Origin: JANLVI01 sp031363915
GTDB taxonomy: Bacteria > Vulcanimicrobiota > Vulcanimicrobiia > Vulcanimicrobiales > Vulcanimicrobiaceae
Assembly (NCBI GenBank): GCA_031363915.1
Contig: JANLVI010000007.1
Coordinates: 186,001-250,000 of the forward strand
Direction of reading: 5' to 3'
Length of the DNA stretch: 64,000 bases
Shown: in pieces, positions 52,534-61,906 of the stretch
How the letters are laid out: each line of letters starts with the position of its first letter
How positions within the stretch are numbered: the first letter of the stretch is position 1
Translations under genes and position numbers: made by a program
Notes under the pieces: generated by a model
Told to the model about the DNA's origin: nothing
Databases searched by the model: none
The model's input: only the letters and a program-made list of their open reading frames with translations

Positions 52534-52884
52534 GTGAAGAGCAGCTCCAAAACGATCGACTACGACACCTTCGCATCGGTCGACATCCGCGTCGGTACGG
52601 TCGTCCGCGCGCAGCCGCTCGAAGGCGCGCGTAATCCCGCGATCAAGCTCGAGATCGACTTCGGTCCGGAAGTCGGCAAGAAGTGGTCGAGCGCGCAGAT
52701 TACGGTGCATTACACGACCGAGACGCTGACGGGAAAACGGGTGTGTGCGGTCGTGAACTTCGCACCCAAACGGATCGCCGGTTTCGAATCGCAGGTGCTC
52801 GTGCTCGGCTTTGCCGATGCCGTTGGAGCAGTCGTGCTCATCGCGCCCGACCACGATGTCGCAAACGGCGCTCGACTCTACTAA
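52534..52884 (+). CDS. csaA: CsaA-type tRNA-binding protein
   Basis: The 116-residue OB-fold protein matches CsaA: FASVDIRVGTVVRA, NPAIKLEIDFGPEVG, SSAQIT, VNFAPKRIAGFESQVLVLG. CsaA binds tRNA and has been called a secretion chaperone. Its place between LPS glycosyltransferase genes is unexpected. The start is GTG, six bases after the preceding stop. Confidence 0.92.
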   Translation: MKSSSKTIDYDTFASVDIRVGTVVRAQPLEGARNPAIKLEIDFGPEVGKKWSSAQITVHYTTETLTGKRVCAVVNFAPKRIAGFESQVLVLGFADAVGAVVLIAPDHDVANGARLY

Positions 52885-52887
52885 GCG

Positions 52888-53790
52888 ATGCGTCTGACGA
52901 TTCAGCTCTGCACCTACAAACGCGCTCATCTGCTCGGACGCGTGCTCGATGCGTGCTTCGAGCAAACCGCGCCGAGCGACGCCTACGAAGTCGTGCTCGT
53001 CAACGACGGGTCGCCCGACGATACGCCTGCCGTGATCGACGCGGCACGTGCGCGCGCGACCTGTGCGTTTACCGTCATCAATCAAGAAAACAGCGGGCTT
53101 GCCAAAGGGCGCAACGCCGGCATCCGTGCCGCGCACGGCGAGCGCATCATCTTTACCGACGACGACGTCTTGCCGACGCCGCGTTTCGTCGAAGAACATC
53201 TGCGTTCGGACGCGCGCGACGGCGACGTAATCGTACGCGGGGCCGTTATCAATACCGAAAACTTCGACGTGCTTCCGCCACCGATCTGGACACCTGCAAA
53301 TTATAGCGGTAACTACTTCTGGACGAGCAACGTTTCGCTGCGCCGTTCGCGTCTGGATGCGGTCGGCACGTTCTTCGATGAATCGTTCACCGAATACGGG
53401 TGGGAAGATATCGAGCTCGGCATGCGGTTGCGTGCGACCGGGACGCGCGGCGTTTTCAATAAAGACGCACTCGCGTTCCATTTCAAGCCCCCTCCCAAAG
53501 GAACGAGCGTCGCGGGGATGGTGCGACAAGCGCGCGCGCAAGCGCGGACGGCCGTTCAGCTTGCCGAACGGCACCCGCACTGGCGCGTGCATCTCGCGAC
53601 CGGCGATACCGCGCCGCAGCGCACGCTGTTCCGGCTTTTGCACAACGTCGGATTTGCGGAGCGGCTCGCTCCGCTCATCGGCGAAGATGCAGCCGAGCTG
53701 AAGCTCTCGCTGCCGCAACGCGTCGCCGCGCAAGCGATCGTGGCCGACGCCTATTACGAAGAACTCGAACGCGCGAAACACGCGCGCTGA
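52888..53790 (+). CDS. Family 2 glycosyltransferase (b)
   Basis: The 300-residue GT-A enzyme has TIQLCTYKRAHLLGRVL, LVNDGSPDDT, IIFTDDDVLP and the FTEYGWEDIELGMRL acceptor motif. It closely follows the plan of the GT2 at 49691. The stop shares its last base with the ATG of the next GT9 gene. Confidence 0.88.
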   Translation: MRLTIQLCTYKRAHLLGRVLDACFEQTAPSDAYEVVLVNDGSPDDTPAVIDAARARATCAFTVINQENSGLAKGRNAGIRAAHGERIIFTDDDVLPTPRFVEEHLRSDARDGDVIVRGAVINTENFDVLPPPIWTPANYSGNYFWTSNVSLRRSRLDAVGTFFDESFTEYGWEDIELGMRLRATGTRGVFNKDALAFHFKPPPKGTSVAGMVRQARAQARTAVQLAERHPHWRVHLATGDTAPQRTLFRLLHNVGFAERLAPLIGEDAAELKLSLPQRVAAQAIVADAYYEELERAKHAR

Positions 53791-54770
53791 TGCGCATCCT
53801 GCTCTCGCGGACCGATCGCGTCGGTGACTTAATTCTCACGACGCCGACGATCGCAACGATTCGCCGCACTTTTCCCGAAGCGCACATCACGATGGTGTGC
53901 TCGCGCTATAACAGCATCGTGATGGATCGCAACCCCGACGTCGATGCGATCGTGAAGCTGCCCTCTGAGATCGAGCCCGAAGTCTTCGGCCGCCGGTTTC
54001 TCGGCAAAGTCGATCTTGCGATCGCCCTTGCGCCGCGCTCCATCGACATGCGCGTCGTCGGCGCGACGCGCGCGCCACGTCGTGTGGGCTATACGTATGT
54101 GCGCCGCTATCTCATGCGGCTGACGGCGCGCCGTTGGCTGACGGATCTGTTGATTTCCGAGGCCGATCCCGAAGGTTCGGATCGCGATCCGAGTTTAACC
54201 GTGCGGCACGAAGTCGATCAAGTGCTCGCGCTCGCAACGGCGGTCGGCGCAAAAGAACTCGTGCACGCGCTGGTCGTTCCGGTAGGCCCGATCGAACGTG
54301 CGAACGCCGAGCGGCTGCCGCTGGGTTCGATCACCGTTCAGCTCGGTAAGCGCTGGATGGAGACGGGGAGTACGATCGCAAGCACCCTCGAACTATTTCG
54401 CGATTTGCGGTCGCTCGGTCGGCCGCTCGTCGCGACATACGCGGATGACGGTCGAGCTCTTGCGCTCGCCGTCAGCGACTCGGGGCTCGCGGACCGCGTG
54501 ATCGGGGAACTCGGTTTTCTCGACTGGGCGGCGGCGCTCGAACGGGCGGCTGTCGTGGTCACGGTCGACACGGGTGCGACGCATGTGGCAAGTGCGATGT
54601 GCCGCCCGACCGTTGTGCTCTTCGAATATAAGTACTTCCGCCTCAACTCGCAAGAATGGTCGCCGTATCGGGTGCCGAACGCCGTCCTGCGCAAACCGCG
54701 CACCGATGCGCCCGATGCTCTCGCGGCATCGCGAGCCGAAATCGTCGATGCGGTACGCAGTCTTTTATGA
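53790..54770 (+). CDS. Family 9 glycosyltransferase, heptosyltransferase-like (c)
   Basis: The 326-residue protein has ILLSRTDRVGDLILTTPTIA at the N-terminus and VTVDTGATHVASAMCRPTVVLF in the donor site. The second half is shorter than in the other two GT9 proteins. It probably adds a further heptose. ATGA overlap with the next gene. Confidence 0.87.
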   Translation: MRILLSRTDRVGDLILTTPTIATIRRTFPEAHITMVCSRYNSIVMDRNPDVDAIVKLPSEIEPEVFGRRFLGKVDLAIALAPRSIDMRVVGATRAPRRVGYTYVRRYLMRLTARRWLTDLLISEADPEGSDRDPSLTVRHEVDQVLALATAVGAKELVHALVVPVGPIERANAERLPLGSITVQLGKRWMETGSTIASTLELFRDLRSLGRPLVATYADDGRALALAVSDSGLADRVIGELGFLDWAAALERAAVVVTVDTGATHVASAMCRPTVVLFEYKYFRLNSQEWSPYRVPNAVLRKPRTDAPDALAASRAEIVDAVRSLL

Positions 54771-55663
54771 ACGAACCGTTGATTTCCGTCGTCATCCCCA
54801 CCTACAACCGTCTCGATCGGTTGCGCTACGTCATCCCCGCGCTGTGCGCGCAGGATCTCGGGCCGATGCACTTCGAAGTGATCGTCGCCGACTCGAATTC
54901 GAACGACGGGACGGCCGAGTATCTCGCTGCAATCGCGCGCGAATATCCCAACGTACGCCACGCGCCGGGGCCGTGGACCGGGCGCGCAATGGCACGGAAC
55001 GCCGGGATCGAGGCGGCGCAGGCGCCGCTCGTGCTCTTCACCGACGCCGACATCATCGCATCGCCGGACCTCCTCTCGCTTCACCTCGCTCGTCACTCGG
55101 ACGGGCTTCCCAAAGCCGTCGTCGGCTGGGAAGTGCAAGTCAATTCGTACGACGACTATCTGCGCAAGAAGAGCAATCCGACGCTGCGCGGTTCGCTGCA
55201 TCCGGCGTCGCGCAAGCACCTCGATTGGCTCTACTTCATGACCGGCAACGCGTCTGTGCGGCGGACCGATCTCAATCGCCTGGGCCGCTTCGATGAAGAC
55301 TTCACCGGCTACGGTCACGAAGATTTGGAGCTTGGCTATCGTATCCGTCGAGCGGGTCTGCCGATCGAATACGCGCGCGAAGCGGTGAACTACCACTGGC
55401 ATCCCGTGCCGTACGACGAACAGCAAGGCCGCATGGAACTCGCGGGCCGCTCGACCGTGCGATTCTGGCGAAAACATTCGACTTTCGGCGTGCAGGCGAA
55501 ACTCGGCATGACCCGGCTCTCACTCGCGCTGCACGATTTGGTCGACGGCAGCGAACCGCTCAAAGCATGGATCGAACGCGGTGCGCCCGGCGGCGGACTT
55601 CCGCGCGCGCTCTCGTTTCAGTATCACTATCTCACCGGAGTAAAGGCAGCCCTTCGTGACTAA
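54767..55663 (+). CDS. Family 2 glycosyltransferase (c)
   Basis: The 298-residue GT-A enzyme has SVVIPTYNRLDRLRYVI, LFTDADI (DxD motif), and FTGYGHEDLELGYRI. The start ATG 54767 overlaps the preceding stop. It is the third GT2 of the same layout, suggesting growth of the operon by duplication. It overlaps aspS by eight bases. Confidence 0.88.
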   Translation: MNEPLISVVIPTYNRLDRLRYVIPALCAQDLGPMHFEVIVADSNSNDGTAEYLAAIAREYPNVRHAPGPWTGRAMARNAGIEAAQAPLVLFTDADIIASPDLLSLHLARHSDGLPKAVVGWEVQVNSYDDYLRKKSNPTLRGSLHPASRKHLDWLYFMTGNASVRRTDLNRLGRFDEDFTGYGHEDLELGYRIRRAGLPIEYAREAVNYHWHPVPYDEQQGRMELAGRSTVRFWRKHSTFGVQAKLGMTRLSLALHDLVDGSEPLKAWIERGAPGGGLPRALSFQYHYLTGVKAALRD

Positions 55664-57434
55664 ACGCGTTTCCTGCGGCGCACTTCGCGCATCCGACGTG
55701 CAGAGCTCGATCGATGTCCGCGGCTGGGTGAATCGTCGTCGCGATCACGGCGGGCTGATCTTCATCGACGTTCGCGACCGCGACGGCATCACGCAACTAA
55801 CATTCGATCCGCAGAACGCGGCGACGTTCGCGATCGCCGAGACGCTGCGTCCCGAAGACGTCATCGGCGCGATCGGCGTCGTGCGCGCGCGCCCGGACGG
55901 CACGACGAATCCCAAACTCGGCACGGGTGATATCGAAGTCGGCGTCGAGACGCTCGAGATTCTCAACCGCTCGCTGACGCCGCCGTTCGTCGTCGCCAAC
56001 GACGATGACGTCGATGAATCGATCCGCCTGCGGTACCGGTATCTCGATTTGCGCCGTACGCGCATGCAGCATAACCTTACCGTGCGGCACAAAATCACCA
56101 AAGCCATGCGCGACTATTTCGACGAGCACGGCTTTCTCGAGATCGAAACACCGGTCCTCATCAAGTCGACGCCCGAAGGTGCGCGCGACTACCTCGTGCC
56201 GAGCCGCATCTATCCCGGCAATTTTTATGCGTTGCCGCAGTCGCCGCAGCTGCTCAAACAGATCCTGATGATCGGTGGCCTCGGCCGTTACATGCAGATC
56301 GCGCGCTGCTTCCGCGATGAAGATCCGCGCGCCGACCGGCAGCCCGAATTCACGCAGCTTGACGTGGAGATGACCTTCGTCGAAGAAGAAGACGTGCTAC
56401 AGATGATGGAAGGCTGCGTCGCGCGCGTTTGGAAGCAGGCGCTGGGGATCGAAATCGCCCAGCCGATCCTGCGGCTCGCGCACGTCGATGCGATGCGGCG
56501 TTTCGGCAACGATAAGCCCGACATGCGTTTCGGGCTCGAACTCGCCGACGTCGCGCCGGCTTTTGTCAATACCGAGATCAAGTTTTTGGCACCGCACGCT
56601 GCGAGCGTTGCGAGCCGCATCGTTGCCGTGCGTTACCCCGGCGGCGCGTCGCTTTCGCGGCGCGATTTCGACGAGCTTACCGAACTTGCGAAGAGTTTCG
56701 GTGCGGGCGGGCTGATCTGGCTCTCGCTTGCCGTAGACGGCTGGAAGTCATCGATTCAGAAGTTGCTCAGCGATGATGTCGTCGCGAACATTCAAAAAAT
56801 TTCCGGCGCCGAAACCGGTGACGCGCTGCTCATCGTTGCCGATAAAAAGGACGGCGCGACGAACGTCGCCGGCCGCTTGCGCTCGGCGATCGGCGACCGT
56901 TTGGGCCTGACGGATCCCGCGCAGTTTGCGTTTTGTTGGGTCTTGAATTTTCCGCTCTTCGAGCAGGATCCCGAGACCGGTGAGATCGCCTCCTCGCACC
57001 ACCCGTTCACGGCGCCGGGCCCCGGCGAGTGGGATCTCATCGACACCGATAAGCTCGCGATGCGCGCGCAGCATTACGATCTAGTGCTCAACGGCTACGA
57101 ACTTGGGTCGGGCTCGATCCGCATTCACAAGCCCGAGTTTCAGCGCAAAATCTTCCGCGGACTCGGCCTCACCGACGAGGAAATCGCCGACCGCTTCGGT
57201 TTCTTCATGGAAGCCCTCGAATTCGGCGCCCCGCCGCACGGCGGGATGGCCTTGGGGCTCGACCGTATCGCGATGCTCGCTTGCGGCGAGACGAGTATCC
57301 GCGATGTGATCGCATTTCCGAAGAATCAGACGGCGCGCGATCTCATGATGGAGGCGCCGAGTTCCGTGCCGCCCGCATCGCTCCGCGATCTCGGATTGAC
57401 CGTCAAGGCCGCGCCGACGCCGCCTACTTTCTAA
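55656..57434 (+). CDS. aspS: Aspartyl-tRNA synthetase, bacterial type
   Basis: The 592-residue class II synthetase has the N-terminal OB fold (GWVNRRRDHGGLIFIDVRD), RYRYLDLRR, motif 2 (FRDEDPRADRQPEFTQLD), the bacterial GAD insertion and motif 3 (GMALGLDRIAML). GTG 55656 overlaps the preceding glycosyltransferase, so this tRNA synthetase ends the operon that hisS begins. Whether it is discriminating or also charges tRNA-Asn cannot be told. Confidence 0.95.
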   Translation: MTKRVSCGALRASDVQSSIDVRGWVNRRRDHGGLIFIDVRDRDGITQLTFDPQNAATFAIAETLRPEDVIGAIGVVRARPDGTTNPKLGTGDIEVGVETLEILNRSLTPPFVVANDDDVDESIRLRYRYLDLRRTRMQHNLTVRHKITKAMRDYFDEHGFLEIETPVLIKSTPEGARDYLVPSRIYPGNFYALPQSPQLLKQILMIGGLGRYMQIARCFRDEDPRADRQPEFTQLDVEMTFVEEEDVLQMMEGCVARVWKQALGIEIAQPILRLAHVDAMRRFGNDKPDMRFGLELADVAPAFVNTEIKFLAPHAASVASRIVAVRYPGGASLSRRDFDELTELAKSFGAGGLIWLSLAVDGWKSSIQKLLSDDVVANIQKISGAETGDALLIVADKKDGATNVAGRLRSAIGDRLGLTDPAQFAFCWVLNFPLFEQDPETGEIASSHHPFTAPGPGEWDLIDTDKLAMRAQHYDLVLNGYELGSGSIRIHKPEFQRKIFRGLGLTDEEIADRFGFFMEALEFGAPPHGGMALGLDRIAMLACGETSIRDVIAFPKNQTARDLMMEAPSSVPPASLRDLGLTVKAAPTPPTF

Positions 57435-57439
57435 GGGAC

Positions 57440-57634
57440 TTAACCCCACCTCTGCGGGCGCGTCTCGCGGAAGAGCATCTTCTTGTTGAGTTCGCGCAGC
57501 GCGTCGATCGATTTGCGATGCTCCTCGGAACGCGAAAACTTGCTTGCGGCGCGGATCGATGCATCGAGGCTCCGTTCGCGGGCCGCATAGACCAGGAACG
57601 CTGCGTAATCTTTATCGTCGAATTGCTGTTTCAT
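57440..57634 (-). CDS. Small helical protein of unknown function
   Basis: A 64-residue charged helical protein, MKQQFDDKDYAAFLVYAARE at the start, rich in Arg, Lys, Glu and Ser. TTG 57655 is a longer alternative start, and GAGG lies very close to the ATG. Composition looks coding, and the strand differs from aspS. No family is recognised. Confidence 0.5.
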   Translation of the reverse strand: MKQQFDDKDYAAFLVYAARERSLDASIRAASKFSRSEEHRKSIDALRELNKKMLFRETRPQRWG

Positions 57635-57667
57635 GACCTCACGGGGTGTACCCAACGCAACTTTGCA

Positions 57668-58447
57668 TTAACCGTGTCGGAGCTCACTCGCACGCAGAAA
57701 AATCTCATCGAGCATCCGCTCGGTGAGAACGCCGGTATTCGTGTTTTGCAGTGAAGGATGGTACGACGCTAAACGCACGATCGCTCGACCGTCGTGCAAA
57801 CGGTAACGCGTCTCGGCTCCGTGAGCGAATTTTTTAGGTGACTCGATCGCTTCGGCTCCGACGGATCGAAGCAATAAGGCGACCGTGTCATCGCCGATCC
57901 GTCCCAACGTCACGATCACCGAAACCCCTTGCAGCGCGAGAAATTCGCGCTGCAAATATGGAAAGCAGTTCGCTTTTTGCTGTCGTGTGGGTTTGTTCGC
58001 GGGCGGCGCGCAACGGATCGCCGCCGTGATGAACGCGTCGAAGAGTTCGAGCCCGTCGTCGACCGAGCTTGCGTGTGGTGAGGATGCGAATCCCGCGCGG
58101 TGCAGTGCGCGGTAGAGCCACGCCCCCGAGCCGTCACCGGTGAACATGCGACCGGTCCGGTTCGAGCCGTGCGCGCCGGGCGCAAGACCGACCAGGAGCA
58201 CGCGCGCTTTCGGATCGCCAAAACCCGGCACCGGTGCACCGTGATAGTGCGAGTTGCAGTATGCCCGCTTGCGCACGCGTGCGATTTCGGCGGTGTACGC
58301 GCGCAGTTCGGGGCAGCGCGTGCAGCCGGATAGTTCACTTGTGATGAGGTCGATCGTGTCGATGGCGACGTCCGTTGGCGAGGGGCGGGGAAGCGGCTCG
58401 CTCTCATCGGAGGAGAGCGGCGTGAGCGGTATCGATCGGCGCGGCAT
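57668..58447 (-). CDS. Uracil-DNA glycosylase, family 5 (UdgB type)
   Basis: The 259-residue protein has Cys pairs for the iron-sulfur cluster (CTRCPEL and downstream cysteines), the family-5 active-site loop GLAPGAHGSNRTGRMFTGDGSG (Ala/Gly instead of the family-4 Glu) and SYHPSLQNTNTG. It removes uracil and other damaged bases from DNA. Family 5 is the reading because of the GAHG-NRTG motif. ATG 58447 overlaps the divergent MFS remnant start. Confidence 0.9.
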   Translation of the reverse strand: MPRRSIPLTPLSSDESEPLPRPSPTDVAIDTIDLITSELSGCTRCPELRAYTAEIARVRKRAYCNSHYHGAPVPGFGDPKARVLLVGLAPGAHGSNRTGRMFTGDGSGAWLYRALHRAGFASSPHASSVDDGLELFDAFITAAIRCAPPANKPTRQQKANCFPYLQREFLALQGVSVIVTLGRIGDDTVALLLRSVGAEAIESPKKFAHGAETRYRLHDGRAIVRLASYHPSLQNTNTGVLTERMLDEIFLRASELRHG

Positions 58448-58840
58448 GGCCCTCCTCTCTCTCGCCCACGTCTTCGACGACATCAATCAAAGTTTTCTGC
58501 CGACGCTCTTACCATTTCTCGCGCTATTCGAACTACGTCTCCGGCGATAAGAAGGCAACCGGGATGAGCTTCTTTGCAGTCGGCGGCAATGTGGGCTTCG
58601 CACTCGGTCCGATCGTCGCGACGCCCATTGCTACTCGCGTTCGGCCCCGCGGGGACGATGTTCGCGCTGATCCCGGCGGCAATTTTAGTCGTCGTGCTCT
58701 TCGTCGAACTACCGCGGATGCGAACGTTCGCACCGGCGACAATGTGGGCGAACGTCGTGTTGATCGGCATCGCGGGCGTGCTTGCAATCGTGCTTGGCCT
58801 TGTCTCGCAGCGCGCGAATCGAGCGGCTTTCGCCGGTTAA
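58446..58840 (+). pseudogene. Broken MFS gene, fosmidomycin-resistance (Fsr) type
   Basis: Three frames carry successive parts of one transporter. MALLSLAHVFDDINQSFLP (helix 1) ends at a stop at 58548-58550; NYVSGDKKATGMSFFAVGGN to GPIVATP lies in a second frame; LLLAFGPAGTMFALIPAAIL continues in a third. These segments match Fsr-like exporters, in which about 100 residues should separate the first two. Large internal deletion and at least two frameshifts make it a clear pseudogene. Confidence 0.8.
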
Positions 58841-58855
58841 CGGCATCGCGCGGGA

Positions 58856-59374
58856 TCATAACAGGTTTGGAAACCCCAGTGAGGCGAGTGCGTCGTAGAC
58901 GACGACGCCCACGGACGTCGAGAGGTTGAGACTGCGCACGCTCTGCGCACGCATCGGAATACGGATCGCGCGCCGGGGATGTTTTGCGATGAGTTCGGCT
59001 GGGAGCCCGGCGGTCTCTTTCCCGAACACGATCGCATCGCCGCGGCGGTACGGCACGCCGTGATACGAATTCGTTGCCGTGGTTTCGACGAACCAACAGC
59101 GTTCGGGTGCGAAGGCTTCGAAAAATGCCTCGAGCGACGGATGCACGACGACATCGATCTGATGCCAGTAGTCGAGCCCGGCGCGTTTGAGCGCGCGATC
59201 GTCGATCGAGAAGCCGAGCGGCTCGACTAAATGCAGCGCGCAGCCGGTCGCGGCGCACAGGCGCGCGACGTTGCCGGTATTTGGCGGAATCAACGGTTCG
59301 ACGAGGACGACGTGCAGCGGCACGTCGCGCAGCGCATCGGTGCGCGCGAGACGATCTGCCGGCTGCGCGGTCAT
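58856..59374 (-). CDS. trmL: tRNA (cytidine/uridine-2'-O-)-methyltransferase TrmL
   Basis: The 172-residue SPOUT enzyme has VLVEPLIPPNTGNVARLCAA, LDYWHQIDV, IVFGKETAGLP and the trefoil-knot C-terminus RSLNLSTSVGVVVYDAL. It methylates the wobble base ribose of tRNA-Leu. ATG 59374 overlaps the preceding stop (ATGA). Confidence 0.93.
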   Translation of the reverse strand: MTAQPADRLARTDALRDVPLHVVLVEPLIPPNTGNVARLCAATGCALHLVEPLGFSIDDRALKRAGLDYWHQIDVVVHPSLEAFFEAFAPERCWFVETTATNSYHGVPYRRGDAIVFGKETAGLPAELIAKHPRRAIRIPMRAQSVRSLNLSTSVGVVVYDALASLGFPNLL

Positions 59375-60252
59375 GCGTTTGCGAGTTCGACGAGTTCGTT
59401 CGAGCGATCGCGGGACGCGATTGCGTACGCCACACCGCCCGATCGCAGCCACACACGTTCGAGCGCCGCGCGCGGATAGACCACGCGCACGTTCGGATGA
59501 GCGGGATCGTTGAGGATCGGATCGCCGTGCTCGTCGAATCCGCGCAGGACCGCGAGATGACCGAGCGATTGTGCGAGAGGCGCGCCGGGAAGATAGTCAC
59601 CGCTCCAGCGGTAGGTAATCACAAGCGGTAGCCCGGCATGAAGAAAGGTCCGTGCGTGATCGAGATCGCGCAAATAGACGACGGCCGAACGCAGACCGAG
59701 CGTGCCTGCGTGGGCGACGTTGAACGTCCAGTTGCCGGTGCCGTCGTGGCCGGTATCGTACACGCGCGCGGCGACTTCTTCGAGTAGCTCTTCGCGTATA
59801 CCGTGATAGACCAGCACCATGTTGAGCGAGGTCGGCGAACACCAGCGGTGCCCGTCGGGTCGCGTTGCGAGGTACTGCGAACGCTGCGGTACCGCAAGTT
59901 CGATCGGTGCTGCCGATGCGCCGGTGAGCGGATGACGCGCGTGCTCGGGCGTTGCAAGCGCGAGCGCGTCGAGCGGGATATCGAATCGGACTTCGACGGC
60001 GTTGAAATCTTCCGTAGCCCAAAGCACGTCCACGTCGATCCGAATCCGTTCGTCGTTTGCGCTGTACGAGCGCCGAATACCGCCGCCCGAACTTGCGTAC
60101 GGGAGCCACGCCGAGAGCGTGCCGTCGGTAAAATGCGCACGAAGGTCGATCGTGTAGTCCGTATCGGCGCCGTTCCACGAGACGATCGCCGCCCGGGTCG
60201 GCGGCGTGCGCAGTAAGGCAGGCGACGTCTCCGGAGAGAGCAGCGTGATCAT
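59371..60252 (-). CDS. C39-like peptidase family protein
   Basis: The 293-residue protein has an N-terminal beta domain and a C39-type papain-like domain: Cys138 in WCSPTSLNMVLVYHG, His in LGHLAVLRGFDEHGDP and Asp in ILNDPA. No signal peptide was seen. In this cluster it could cleave peptidoglycan-derived peptides; that role is inference. It lies 13 bases after the peptide-binding lipoprotein gene. Confidence 0.85.
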   Translation of the reverse strand: MITLLSPETSPALLRTPPTRAAIVSWNGADTDYTIDLRAHFTDGTLSAWLPYASSGGGIRRSYSANDERIRIDVDVLWATEDFNAVEVRFDIPLDALALATPEHARHPLTGASAAPIELAVPQRSQYLATRPDGHRWCSPTSLNMVLVYHGIREELLEEVAARVYDTGHDGTGNWTFNVAHAGTLGLRSAVVYLRDLDHARTFLHAGLPLVITYRWSGDYLPGAPLAQSLGHLAVLRGFDEHGDPILNDPAHPNVRVVYPRAALERVWLRSGGVAYAIASRDRSNELVELANA

Positions 60253-60265
60253 CGACTCCCGCGCC

Positions 60266-61906
60266 TCACATGGACCACTCGTACGAATTCCAACACAAAG
60301 TCGAAATGTACGACGCGAGACGCAGGCCTTTGAGGTCGCTGTTGTAGCCGGTGTAGGCGTTCTCCCAATACAGGAATACGGCGGGGACGAGCGCGTGAAT
60401 GCGTTCTTCTTCTTGCTGGTAGAGCGCCTTACGCTTCGTGCGGTCGAACGTCAAAGTTGCGGCGTGGGCAAGACGCGTAATCTCGGGATCGGCGAGAAAC
60501 GAGGTGTTCGTGCCGTGCGGCGGGATGAAGTTTGCACTCCAGTTGCCTTCGTTGTCGGGCTCGGCGCCGTTGGTATCGATCGTCCATGACAGATCGTAGG
60601 CGCCCGAATAGAGCGGGCCTTGCTGTGCGAAGAGAAAGCTGACCGGATAGTTCTTGATCGTGAGTTTGATGCCGACGTCTTTGATGAGTTGCTGCATCTG
60701 GACTTCGGCCTGAATGTTCGGCTGGCGATTCGTTCCGCTCGAAATCGAGAACGCAAGCGGCACGCCGTCTTTTACCCGCACGCCGTCTGCGCCCGGCTCC
60801 CAGCCGGACGCATCGAGCAGACGTCGGGCGCCTGCTGGGTCAAAACGGAAGCGTGGAATTTTCGGTGCGGCCCATGATGTGGGCATGATGTCGCTCGATG
60901 CGAGTTCGTTGTAGCCGTGATAGATCGTATCGTTGATGTGCTTCCAGTCGACTGCCTCCGCGATCGCGAGGCGCACGTGCACGTCGCTGAGTCCGGGCTT
61001 CAGCGTGTTGAATTCGAGGTGTCGCGAATTGGCGATCAGGCGTTTACCCGATGCGACGCCGTCGATCTGCGCGAGCTCCGGAACCTGCGTCTCGTTGACG
61101 CCGTCGTAGACGTCGATTTCGTGCGCGCGCAATTGCGCGAGCAACGTGTCGGCGTTCGGCACGACTTTCCACGAGATGCGTTCGAGCTTGGGTTTGCCGC
61201 GCCAATATTTGTCGTTTGCGATCAGTTCGAGCGATGAGCCGTGGTTCCACGCTTTGAGGACGAACGGCCCGCTCGAGAGCGGCATCGCGTTGAACGGCGC
61301 TTTGTTGAGGTCGGTGAGTTTGCCGAGCAGATGTTCGGGGAGCGGCGCGTACGCGGCGCCGCCGCAGCCCGCGAACATGCCGTAGATCGCACCTGCATTC
61401 GCGGCCGTAAGGTGGATGACGACGGTGTCGTTATCGGGCAGATCCATCGCGCTGACGTTCTGCCAGTAGAGGCGCAGTTTCGTATTGTTTTTCGGATTCA
61501 TTACGGCGCGCCACGTGAAGCGGATATCGCGCGCGTCGTACGGCGCGCCGTCGGCCCACTGCAAACCGTGACGGAGGCGCAAGGTAATCGTCTTATTGTC
61601 TTTGCTGATCCCGCCGTTCGCGTAGGTCGGGATCTCGCGCGCCATCTCCGGGACGAGATCCCCGTGCGGGTCGAGCCGGAAGACGGGCGCGAAAAGCATG
61701 TTTGCGACTTCGTCGGTCGCTGCGGTGTGCGAGAAGAGCTGATTGAGCGAGTCGGGTTCGTCGGAGTAGCCGATGCGCACGACGTTTGGGATCGTCCATG
61801 CGTGCCGGCCGCCGTCCGACGTCCCGGCATCGCCGACGCGCGAACACGCCGTCGTCGCGAGCAGGCCGAACGTCAAGACGTAGGCGGCGATGCGATATGC
61901 GATCAT
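60266..61906 (-). CDS. Peptide ABC transporter substrate-binding lipoprotein
   Basis: The 546-residue protein has a lipobox ending ATTAC (Cys21), then the SBP_bac_5 pattern IGYSDEPDSLNQLFSHTAA, LRHGLQWADGAPYDARDI and a C-terminal lobe. It resembles OppA/DppA/MppA. No permease or ATPase genes are in the window. It overlaps the DUF1611 gene by four bases, suggesting that muropeptide-derived peptides are its ligands. Confidence 0.9.
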   Translation of the reverse strand: MIAYRIAAYVLTFGLLATTACSRVGDAGTSDGGRHAWTIPNVVRIGYSDEPDSLNQLFSHTAATDEVANMLFAPVFRLDPHGDLVPEMAREIPTYANGGISKDNKTITLRLRHGLQWADGAPYDARDIRFTWRAVMNPKNNTKLRLYWQNVSAMDLPDNDTVVIHLTAANAGAIYGMFAGCGGAAYAPLPEHLLGKLTDLNKAPFNAMPLSSGPFVLKAWNHGSSLELIANDKYWRGKPKLERISWKVVPNADTLLAQLRAHEIDVYDGVNETQVPELAQIDGVASGKRLIANSRHLEFNTLKPGLSDVHVRLAIAEAVDWKHINDTIYHGYNELASSDIMPTSWAAPKIPRFRFDPAGARRLLDASGWEPGADGVRVKDGVPLAFSISSGTNRQPNIQAEVQMQQLIKDVGIKLTIKNYPVSFLFAQQGPLYSGAYDLSWTIDTNGAEPDNEGNWSANFIPPHGTNTSFLADPEITRLAHAATLTFDRTKRKALYQQEEERIHALVPAVFLYWENAYTGYNSDLKGLRLASYISTLCWNSYEWSM

